Positions 1 through 5,740 of a DNA stretch of 7,794 bases are shown here, piece after piece. Source of the stretch: JBBFMJ01 sp037441225 (GTDB taxonomy: Bacteria; Acidobacteriota; Thermoanaerobaculia; UBA2201); assembly GCA_037441225.1 (NCBI GenBank), contig JBBISU010000122.1, positions 1 to 7,794 on the forward strand. The letters are read 5' to 3'. The first letter of the stretch is position 1; each line of letters opens with the position of its first letter. The notes beneath the pieces are model-generated. The model saw only the letters and a program-made list of their open reading frames with translations, had not been told where the DNA came from and searched no databases. Both the position numbers and the translations under genes were made by a program.

Positions 1-63
1 ATTTTCTAATATCCTTTTCTCTTTTTCGGGGAACACGGATTTTTTTTGCCAAAAAGGATACTG
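1..63. repeat. Left-edge non-coding stretch with a 9-bp inverted repeat
   Basis: This short stretch lies downstream of the channel gene's stop codon. TATCCTTTT at 10-18 is the exact reverse complement of AAAAGGATA at 52-60, enclosing a 33-nt loop that is more GC-rich than its surroundings (a CGGGG...CACGG patch at 27-38). There is no T-run after the stem on the minus strand, so it does not look like a standard intrinsic terminator of the channel transcript. It could equally be a dispersed repeat or the untranslated start of the next gene beyond the window. Confidence 0.35.
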
Positions 64-1092
64 TTATTCATTCTTTAAGTAAACTACCCTGTGTGGGAAA
101 GGTATCTCAATATTTTCTTCTTTAAATCTCTTAAAAATTCTTTTCCTTAATTCACTTTGAATTAAGTATTGTTTATCATATTGATCTATATGTACAAACA
201 ATGTAAAATTTAGGGAACTTTCACCAAAACCTGGATTAAATCTCACAACTGGTTTTACATCCTTTAAAATTCCATCTAATTCAAGAGATGCTTTTTCCAC
301 TTCTTCCAAGAGTATTTCTTCTATTATTTCTGGATCAGATGAGTATGAAACACTTAAAGGGATGGAAAGAACTATATTTTTATCTGGAAGATGATAATTT
401 GTAACAATATTCTGTGCCAATTTATTATTTGGAATTATAATTATATTATTTGAAAGCATTCTTATTCTGGTTGTTCTCCAGGTTATATCTTCTACATATC
501 CCTCTTGCCCCCCTTCAAGTTTAACATAATCCCCTACCCTTATTGATTTTTCAATCAGTATGTGTATTCCTGCAAATAAATTTTCAAGTGTATCTTTTAA
601 TGCAAGGGCAACTGCAAGGCCACCAACTCCTAAGGCAGTTATGATTGGAGTTATTAAGACACCTAAAAGATTTAATATTATTAAAAAACCAATTATATAT
701 ACAGTTCCTTTTATAATTGTATAAAAAAGCCCGGTTGTGGGAAAGGAAATTTTAGATTCTTCAATGTAATGTTTTAAAATACTTGAAGATAATTTTGCAA
801 TTGCAATTGTAATAGATAAAATTATAATTATTTGTATTAACTTACTTATATATAAAAAATATCTTGGTTGAATATTTGAAAAGGCAATTGCAATGTATAA
901 ACCAAATGCAATACACCAGAAAAAAGATGGTTTTTTAAATGCTTCTATTACAATATCATCTAATTTCGTCTTTGTTTTTGAAGCCCATTTATTCAAAATT
1001 TTAAAAAGAATAATCCGCGCAACAAATAAAATTAAAAATGTTCCAATCCCAGAAATCAATGGCAATAATAATTCCTTTATTTCAAAGCCCAT
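64..1092 (-). CDS. mscS: MscS-family small-conductance mechanosensitive channel
   Basis: This 342-residue integral membrane protein is predicted to open under membrane tension and release solutes on osmotic down-shock. Hydrophobic segments are visible at about residues 10-32, 57-72, 80-105, 120-144 and 148-165. The last is the pore helix, with the small-residue pattern ALGVGGLAVALALKD (153-167), followed by the conserved run NLFAGIHILIEKSIRVGDYV (171-190) that leads into the beta domain. The C-terminal IPFPHRVVYL (330-339) is the usual end of MscS proteins. Five transmembrane segments make it longer at the N terminus than E. coli MscS, as in many bacterial homologues. The start is supported by GGAGG 7 nt upstream. 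It overlaps the end of the M23 peptidase gene by 16 nt, so the two are surely cotranscribed. Family assignment is firm; ion selectivity cannot be read. Confidence 0.95.
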   Translation of the reverse strand: MGFEIKELLLPLISGIGTFLILFVARIILFKILNKWASKTKTKLDDIVIEAFKKPSFFWCIAFGLYIAIAFSNIQPRYFLYISKLIQIIIILSITIAIAKLSSSILKHYIEESKISFPTTGLFYTIIKGTVYIIGFLIILNLLGVLITPIITALGVGGLAVALALKDTLENLFAGIHILIEKSIRVGDYVKLEGGQEGYVEDITWRTTRIRMLSNNIIIIPNNKLAQNIVTNYHLPDKNIVLSIPLSVSYSSDPEIIEEILLEEVEKASLELDGILKDVKPVVRFNPGFGESSLNFTLFVHIDQYDKQYLIQSELRKRIFKRFKEENIEIPFPHRVVYLKNE

Positions 1093-2291
1093 TTAAAATC
1101 CTCCAAAATTTCTTTATTTTCAAGTTTACTATCTATTAAATATTCATCTATATAATTTTTAAAATCAAAAAAACCATCTTTTTTTTCTGCCGAAATCTCT
1201 TTCCCTTCTGGAATTTTTAATTTGAAAGGATTTACTGCTCTTCCACCAATCCGCAGTTCATAATGAAGGTGTGGTCCTGTTGCAAGCCCTGTTGAGCCAA
1301 CATAACCTATTATATCTCCTTTTTTTACTTTAAACCCTTTTTTTATACTTCTCCCAAAAGTTGAAAGATGCCCATAGTAACTTTTCCATCCATTTTTATG
1401 CCTTAAAATAACCAAATTCCCATAACCACCTTCAAAACCAGCAAATTCAACTATTCCATCACCAATGGCAGAAACAGGTGTGCCTTTTTGTGCAACAAAA
1501 TCTATTCCATGATGGGGTCTATATATTTTTAAAATAGGATGGTACCTTGAGTAAGAAAACCTTGAACTTATTCTTTTAAAATTTAAAGGTGTCTTTAAAA
1601 AATCCTTCGTCTTGCTCTTTCCATTTTCATCAAAATATGAATCTTCATAATAATATGCTTTATATATATTTCCATCATTCATAAATTCAGAATATAAGAT
1701 TTTTCCAAATAATTTAAATTTTCCTTCAAGGAAAAAACCTTCTATTAAAACAATAAAACTATCCCCTTTCCTTAAATCAGTCCAGAAATCAATATCAGAA
1801 GAAAAAATTTCAGATAAATCAAGGGCAACATTTATTTCATTCTCTTCAAAAGCAGAGATTAAATTATCTTTAATTTCTCCTTTTAAAATTAATATTTTTT
1901 TATCATAATTAATCTTTTCTTTTACAGCAGTTATTTCATCTTCTTTCATTTCAACCTTTAAAACATACCAATCATCAATCCAGTATTTAAAATAATTAAA
2001 ATTATTGTTTTTTAAAGATATTTCATATTTATTTCCTTCTTTAAAAGTTTTTAAATTAAAAATCTTTGAAATCTTATCTTTTATTTTTAAAAAAATTTCT
2101 TCAGGCAAATTAAAATTTTTAAACAAACTGTAAAGATTTTGATCTTTTTTAAAAAATCCTGAGTTTATTTTTGCTTCCTTTTTTTTAAACTTATTGTTTA
2201 AAAAAATTTTTTCATAAGGGATTTGATTTCCTGTTATTGGAATAGATAAAATAAATAAAAAGAAAAGAAATTTAAGCAAAATTCCCTTCAT
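1077..2291 (-). CDS. M23 family peptidoglycan endopeptidase, Csd3/MepM type
   Basis: A 404-residue exported zinc metallopeptidase predicted to cut peptide crosslinks in peptidoglycan. Residues 1-20 form a signal peptide (two Lys, then a Leu/Phe/Ile-rich core). Residues about 45-145 resemble the N-terminal inhibitory/LysM-like part of Csd3/MepM proteins. Residues about 150-235 match the second Csd3-type domain (IDFWTDLRKGDSF at 167-179, then YFDENGKSKTKDFLKTPLNF). The LytM catalytic domain begins at RISSRFS (240-246). Its zinc and catalytic residues are all present: H260 and D264 (HHGID), H308 (YYGHLS), H341 and H343 (GPHLHYE). A roughly 50-residue charged tail follows. No Shine-Dalgarno precedes the ATG; a TAAAAT lies 6 nt upstream. 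The mscS gene starts inside its 3' end. Because the metal site is intact I expect an active enzyme; whether it is shape-determining, growth-related or lytic is not visible. Confidence 0.93.
   Translation of the reverse strand: MKGILLKFLFFLFILSIPITGNQIPYEKIFLNNKFKKKEAKINSGFFKKDQNLYSLFKNFNLPEEIFLKIKDKISKIFNLKTFKEGNKYEISLKNNNFNYFKYWIDDWYVLKVEMKEDEITAVKEKINYDKKILILKGEIKDNLISAFEENEINVALDLSEIFSSDIDFWTDLRKGDSFIVLIEGFFLEGKFKLFGKILYSEFMNDGNIYKAYYYEDSYFDENGKSKTKDFLKTPLNFKRISSRFSYSRYHPILKIYRPHHGIDFVAQKGTPVSAIGDGIVEFAGFEGGYGNLVILRHKNGWKSYYGHLSTFGRSIKKGFKVKKGDIIGYVGSTGLATGPHLHYELRIGGRAVNPFKLKIPEGKEISAEKKDGFFDFKNYIDEYLIDSKLENKEILEDFKWALK
1100..1104 (-). promoter_or_regulatory. Shine-Dalgarno site of the mscS gene
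   Basis: GGAGG on the minus strand, with a 7-nt spacer to the ATG at 1092-1090. The site lies inside the 3' end of the upstream peptidase gene and fixes the channel's start. It shows that this organism uses strong SD sites for internal cistrons, in contrast to the first genes of its transcription units. Confidence 0.85.
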
Positions 2292-2297
2292 TTTTCT

Positions 2298-2303
2298 ATT
2301 TTA
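2298..2303 (-). promoter_or_regulatory. -10-like element of the peptidase gene, probably a leaderless start
   Basis: TAAAAT on the minus strand, followed by exactly 6 nt and then the ATG at 2291-2289. A transcript from it would begin at or next to the A of the ATG. The matching -35 position (2321-2326, GAATAA with a 17-nt spacer) is far from consensus. No Shine-Dalgarno exists, which favours leaderless initiation, but the DNA is very AT-rich and read-through from the gene upstream remains possible. Confidence 0.45.
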
Positions 2304-2314
2304 ACATAAAGGGC

Positions 2315-2350
2315 AAAAAATTATTCTTTAATTTCTTAAAAAATTATTCT
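2315..2350. repeat. Tandem 13-bp direct repeats between the hydrolase and peptidase genes
   Basis: AAAAAATTATTCT occurs at 2315-2327 and again at 2338-2350, offset by 23 bp; the second copy covers the stop codon of the hydrolase gene. The 10-bp core AAAATTATTC also appears at 2907-2916, upstream of the hydrolase gene. On the minus strand the copies at 2317-2326 and 2907-2916 fall around the -35 position of their downstream genes. They could be a binding site or chance similarity in AT-rich DNA. Confidence 0.4.
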
Positions 2351-2880
2351 ATTTCTTTTACTATTTTAACACCTAAAACATTTTTCATTATCCTCAAAGC
2401 TGCTTTGTGATCTTCTTCATCCAAGCCAGCAATCCCATCCTCTAAAACAAAAACATTAAATCCCCTTAAGACAGCATCGGAAGCAGTAAATAAAACACAT
2501 ATATGGGTTACACAGCCCGTTAAATATAAATTTTCAATTCCCTTTTCTTTTAATATCTTTTCAAGTTCTGTATTATAAAAGCCAGAATAGGTCTTTTTTT
2601 CAACAATTATATCACCTTTTTCTGCTTTCAATTCTTCTATAATTTTTGCTCCTTCCGTTCCCTTTATACAATGGGGAAGCCATCCATATTTTTTAAATTC
2701 TATATCATCTCTTGAATGGGCATCGCAGACATAGATTATTGGAATATTTAGCTCTTTTGCTTTTTTTATTTGCCTTTGAAGAAATGGGATTATCTTTCTT
2801 GTTGAAGGAACCTCTAAGGGTGCTTCTTCTCTTACAAAATCCTCTAACATATCTATGATAACTAAAGCACTTTTTTCCAT
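2344..2880 (-). CDS. pncA: Nicotinamidase-like isochorismatase-family hydrolase
   Basis: A 178-residue cytoplasmic cysteine hydrolase, predicted to convert nicotinamide to nicotinate and ammonia for NAD salvage. The triad reads D10 (VIIDM), K95 (VEKKTYSGF) and nucleophile C128 in TGCVTHICVLFTASDA, where V124-T125 would be the family's cis peptide. The metal-site residues that mark true nicotinamidases within the superfamily are also there: D53 and H55 (CDAH) and H70 (LPHC), followed by IKGTEGA. From memory the layout is close to Bacillus subtilis YueJ/PncA, and the length is normal for that subfamily. No Shine-Dalgarno precedes the ATG. It lies 52 nt upstream of the peptidase gene, probably as a separate or loosely linked transcription unit, and is divergent from the symporter gene. 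Related amidohydrolases of other specificity cannot be excluded, so the gene symbol is a good but not certain call. Confidence 0.85.
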   Translation of the reverse strand: MEKSALVIIDMLEDFVREEAPLEVPSTRKIIPFLQRQIKKAKELNIPIIYVCDAHSRDDIEFKKYGWLPHCIKGTEGAKIIEELKAEKGDIIVEKKTYSGFYNTELEKILKEKGIENLYLTGCVTHICVLFTASDAVLRGFNVFVLEDGIAGLDEEDHKAALRIMKNVLGVKIVKEIE

Positions 2881-2886
2881 ATCATT

Positions 2887-2892
2887 ATTTTA
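2887..2892 (-). promoter_or_regulatory. -10-like element of the nicotinamidase gene, probably a leaderless start
   Basis: TAAAAT on the minus strand, again with exactly 6 nt to the ATG (2880-2878), and with the same GTTAAAATA context as at the peptidase gene. There is no recognisable -35 hexamer at 16-18 nt. The GAATAATTTT block shared with the peptidase promoter lies at 2907-2916. No Shine-Dalgarno is present. Confidence 0.45.
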
Positions 2893-2935
2893 ACTCATTT
2901 TTAAAGAAAATTATTCACTTTAAAAATATTTCTAA

Positions 2936-2964
2936 TTGATTATTATAAATTTTAATTGTATAAT
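2936..2964 (+). promoter_or_regulatory. Sigma-70-type promoter of the symporter gene
   Basis: TTGATT at 2936-2941, a 17-nt spacer, then a perfect TATAAT at 2959-2964. The start codon is only 8 nt after the -10 box, so transcription would begin about 2 nt before the ATG and leave no room for a ribosome-binding site. None is present. The near-ideal hexamers and spacer make this one of the two best promoter calls in the window. Confidence 0.75.
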
Positions 2965-2972
2965 ATTAAAAT

Positions 2973-4574
2973 ATGAATGAAAGGGAAAAATGGGCAACTC
3001 GTATTGGTTTGGTTTTAGCAATGGCAGGAAATGCCGTTGGACTTGGAAATTTCTTAAGGTTCCCAAGGCAGGCAGCCTTAAATGGTGGTGGTGCCTTTAT
3101 GATCCCATACTTTTTTGCTTTAATTTTTATGGGAATTCCAATTATGTGGATTGAATGGGCAATGGGAAGGTATGGTGGTCAATATGGAGAATCCACAACA
3201 GCAGGACAATTTAATTTGATGTGGAAAAATAAAATATCCAAATATTTTGGTTCTATAGGCATTTCCATTCCTTTACTTTTTGTCATTTATTATACATATA
3301 TTGAATCCTGGTGTCTTGCTTATGCTTTTTTTTCTTTAACCCAGAAATACTTTGGAATTTCAGATATGTCCCATATGAATTCTTTTTTACAGCAGTTCCA
3401 AGGAGTTGAAAGTGGCTCTTTTTTTTCAACAGTTTTAATTGCTTTAATTTTTTGGCTTATTACAATAGCTTTAAATGTCTGGATAATTGGAAGGGGAATT
3501 TCAGGTGGAATTGAAAAACTTGCAAAGATTGCAATGCCTTTACTTTTAATTTTTGCAGTAATTTTGGTTTTAAGGGTCTTTACAATTGGAACACCTGACC
3601 CAAATTATCCTGACAGAAGCGTTATGAATGGCTTAGCATATATATGGAATCCCAACTTTTCCCAACTCACAAACTTTGCTGTATGGCTTGCAGCAGCAGG
3701 ACAAATTTTTTTCACACTTTCAATTGGAACTGGTTCTATCCAAACCTATGCATCATATTTAAAAAAAGATGATGATTGTGCCTTAACAGGACTTTCAACT
3801 TCTGCAACAAATGAATTTGTGGAAGTTATCCTTGGCGGTTCAATTGCAATTCCTATATCAGTTGCCTTTTTTGGCCTTGCCACAACACAAGCAATTGCTC
3901 AGCAGGGCTCTTTTGACTTGGGTTTTGTTGCAATGCCTATAATCTTTCAAAAACTCCCCTTTGGATTTTTCTTTGGGATGCTCTGGTTTTTGCTTTTATT
4001 CTTTGCTGGAATTACTTCTTCTGTTGCATTATCTTCACCTTTTATGGCACTCTTGAAAGAAAAATTTAATTTAAAAAGAGAAAAGGCAGCATTAATTGTG
4101 GGATTAGTATTATTTTCCTTTGGGCTTCCAATTGTTTTCTTTTTAAAATTTGGATATTTGGATCAATATGATTTCTGGATTGGTATGCTCCTCTTATCCC
4201 TCCTTGCCCTCCTTGAAACAATTGTCTTTGTCTATGGCTTTTCAAAACCCCTTGTGGAATCAAGCAATATTAAGCCAAAGATTTTTGCTTATTTAAAATA
4301 TGGTTTAAAAAATGGATGGGCAGAATTAAATAAAGGTGCTGAAATAAAAATTCCAAAATTTTTCTTTTTTGCAATGAAGTATGTAGTTCCTTTTTATTTA
4401 ATTGTTTTATTTGTAGGATGGCTCTGGCAGGATTTATCTTCACCTAAATCAATGATACTCCTCAAAGGAATTTCTGGTAATGAGTTGTTATTTTGCTGGA
4501 TTGCAAGAGGAACAATGATTGGAATAATTATTGCAATTGGGATATTGACAAAGATTGCCTGGAGGGAAAAATGA
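2973..4574 (+). CDS. LeuT-like sodium:neurotransmitter symporter family amino-acid transporter
   Basis: A 533-residue, 12-helix inner-membrane protein predicted to import an amino acid with Na+. From memory it is strikingly close to Aquifex LeuT (519 residues), offset by one at the N terminus (REKWATRIG, then AMAGNAVGLGNFLRFP at 16-31). Na+ site residues are kept: G19, A21, V22, N26, T248, N280, A345, T348 and S349. The extracellular gate pair R29 and D400 is present. E284 stands where LeuT has E290, which predicts chloride independence. The substrate pocket keeps Y107, F247, S250 and S349, but LeuT V104, F259 and I359 become F103, T253 and L353, so the side chain accepted probably differs from leucine. 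The start fits LeuT and lies 8 nt after a perfect -10 box. Its TGA overlaps the ATG of a 32-codon membrane protein. Confidence 0.96.
   Translation: MNEREKWATRIGLVLAMAGNAVGLGNFLRFPRQAALNGGGAFMIPYFFALIFMGIPIMWIEWAMGRYGGQYGESTTAGQFNLMWKNKISKYFGSIGISIPLLFVIYYTYIESWCLAYAFFSLTQKYFGISDMSHMNSFLQQFQGVESGSFFSTVLIALIFWLITIALNVWIIGRGISGGIEKLAKIAMPLLLIFAVILVLRVFTIGTPDPNYPDRSVMNGLAYIWNPNFSQLTNFAVWLAAAGQIFFTLSIGTGSIQTYASYLKKDDDCALTGLSTSATNEFVEVILGGSIAIPISVAFFGLATTQAIAQQGSFDLGFVAMPIIFQKLPFGFFFGMLWFLLLFFAGITSSVALSSPFMALLKEKFNLKREKAALIVGLVLFSFGLPIVFFLKFGYLDQYDFWIGMLLLSLLALLETIVFVYGFSKPLVESSNIKPKIFAYLKYGLKNGWAELNKGAEIKIPKFFFFAMKYVVPFYLIVLFVGWLWQDLSSPKSMILLKGISGNELLFCWIARGTMIGIIIAIGILTKIAWREK
4561..4565 (+). promoter_or_regulatory. 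Shine-Dalgarno site of the small membrane protein gene
   Basis: GGAGG with a 5-nt spacer to the ATG at 4571-4573, located in the last codons of the symporter gene. A strong site at this exact place is the main evidence that the 32-codon frame is a real gene. Confidence 0.75.
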
Positions 4575-4669
4575 GGTGGGATGGCTGGCTTTTTTTAATC
4601 CTTGGCTGGGGCTTTGTTTTTTCCTTATTTGTTTTTTGCTTTGCAAAAATATTAAAGAAAGGAAAGTAA
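4571..4669 (+). CDS. 32-residue single-helix membrane protein, probable small subunit of the symporter
   Basis: The reading frame begins with MRWDGWLFLILGWGF, continues as an unbroken hydrophobic helix to about residue 25, and ends in KILKKGK. The C-terminal lysines suggest N-out, C-in topology. Its ATG shares ATGA with the symporter stop codon and has GGAGG 5 nt upstream, so the two should be translated as a coupled pair. Known parallels are the MetS-type small subunits of bacterial NSS transporters, such as MetPS of Corynebacterium glutamicum; those are about 60 residues and I see no convincing sequence match. Role as an accessory subunit is therefore inferred from position, size and topology. 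Three tryptophans in the first 13 residues are unusual for so small a protein. It could also be an unrelated leader-like peptide, but the coupling argues against that. Confidence 0.75.
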   Translation: MRWDGWLFLILGWGFVFSLFVFCFAKILKKGK

Positions 4670-4702
4670 AAAAATTTAATTTTAAATATTATTTAAAATT
4701 AA
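4668..4702 (-). terminator. Candidate intrinsic terminator of the dehydrogenase transcript
   Basis: A perfect 12-bp inverted repeat, TTAATTTTAAAT at 4676-4687 and ATTTAAAATTAA at 4691-4702, with a 3-nt loop. On the minus strand it is followed after one base by seven T (4674-4668). Placement between convergent genes fits a terminator. The stem contains only A:T pairs and would be weak, especially at high temperature. Confidence 0.4.
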
Positions 4703-4705
4703 TAT

Positions 4706-4749
4706 AAATAAAAGGAAATTTCTTTTGCAAATATTTATTTAATTTTTTT
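4706..4749 (+). terminator. Candidate terminator of the symporter transcript
   Basis: AAATAAA at 4706-4712 can pair with TTTATTT at 4734-4740 around a 21-nt loop containing a partial AAAG/CTTT pairing, and a run of seven T follows at 4743-4749. It is in the right place for the end of the plus-strand unit, but the stem is A:T only, so confidence is low. Confidence 0.25.
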
Positions 4750-5740
4750 ATTTATGGTTAACTTTCAAAATAGCGCTTCCTTTAATTTCTCCAGCTTCTA
4801 ATTTTTTTAATGCAAAATCCAATTCTTCAAAACCATAAATCTCAGCTTCAATATTAAACTTAATTTTTTTTGAAATTTCAATTATATCTTTAACATCTCC
4901 TCTTGTGGAATTTGCAACAGAAGTCAAAACCCTTTCTTCCCATAAAAATTTATAAGGGAAAGAAGGTATATCATCCATATAAATTCCAGCAGAGACAACC
5001 CTTTTACCTTTCTTTATATTTTTCAATGCCTCAATCATTAAAAAACCCTTTGGAGCAAAGACAATTGCCCCATCCATAGGTTCTGGTGGTTTATCTTTTG
5101 AATTCCCAGCCCATTTGGCACCCAACTTCAAAGCCAAACCCCTATGCTCTTCACTCCTTGAAAAAACAAAGACATTAAATCCATAATAATTTGCTATCTG
5201 CAATACAATATGGGCAGAAGAACCAAAACCATAAAGCCCTAAAATTGATCCTTTTTCTTTTAAATTTGTTTGTTTTAATGCCCTCAAACCAATGACACCA
5301 CCACATAAAAGGGGGGCGTAAATTATATCTTTAAAAAATTCTGGAAGTTTATAAGAAAATTCATAATTTGTCTTTGTATATTCTGCAAAGCCACCATCTA
5401 TATCAAGCCCGGTAAATTTTGGATTTTTACATAAATTTTCAAAGCCCCTTTTACAATATTCACAGGCAAAACATACTTCATTTAACCATGGAACACCTAC
5501 AAGATCAGAGATCTCAAAACCTTTGACTTTTTTTCCTTTTTCAACAACTCTCCCTATTATTTGATGCCCAGGTATAACTGGCAATTTTTTAATTTCAATT
5601 TCACCTTTAATAATATGCAAATCAGTATGGCAAATTCCACAGCCCTCTACTTTTATCTTAATTTCATTTTCCTCTATCTCTGGTTCTTGAGCATCCTTCA
5701 AAATTAATTTATTTAAATCTTCTAATACCCATGCCTTCAT
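4748..5740 (-). CDS. Zinc-dependent alcohol dehydrogenase, medium-chain family
   Basis: A 330-residue cytoplasmic NAD(P)-dependent oxidoreductase of the medium-chain dehydrogenase superfamily. The catalytic zinc ligands are C37 (GICHTD), H59 (PGHQ) and C146 (LLCGG). The structural zinc is held by C90, C93, C96 and C104, all present. The Rossmann motif reads GLYGFGSSAH (168-177), where the third glycine is replaced by Ala. Together with AGIYMDDIPSFPY (251-263) and SVANSTRGD (274-282) this resembles the zinc-binding dehydrogenase subgroup I know as adh_fam_2, whose physiological substrate is generally unassigned. The residue after the ligand His is Gln60 rather than the common Glu. It lacks a clear Shine-Dalgarno; its ATG shares ATGA with the stop of the solenoid gene upstream, so translation probably depends on coupling. 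Primary alcohols or aldehydes are the likely substrates, but the sequence does not settle which. Confidence 0.92.
   Translation of the reverse strand: MKAWVLEDLNKLILKDAQEPEIEENEIKIKVEGCGICHTDLHIIKGEIEIKKLPVIPGHQIIGRVVEKGKKVKGFEISDLVGVPWLNEVCFACEYCKRGFENLCKNPKFTGLDIDGGFAEYTKTNYEFSYKLPEFFKDIIYAPLLCGGVIGLRALKQTNLKEKGSILGLYGFGSSAHIVLQIANYYGFNVFVFSRSEEHRGLALKLGAKWAGNSKDKPPEPMDGAIVFAPKGFLMIEALKNIKKGKRVVSAGIYMDDIPSFPYKFLWEERVLTSVANSTRGDVKDIIEISKKIKFNIEAEIYGFEELDFALKKLEAGEIKGSAILKVNHK

Noticed and set aside
893..1096. Open frame of 67 codons on the plus strand
   Set aside because: It lies wholly inside and antisense to the well-supported mscS gene, with no ribosome site and no recognisable protein pattern.
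2881..2972. Riboswitch or attenuator in the divergent region
   Set aside because: The promoters lie almost on the start codons, leaving no transcribed leader, and the 92 nt show no stable stem.
4066..4263. Open frame of 65 codons on the minus strand
   Set aside because: Antisense to conserved transmembrane segments of the symporter gene; composition is that of a mirrored membrane-protein gene.
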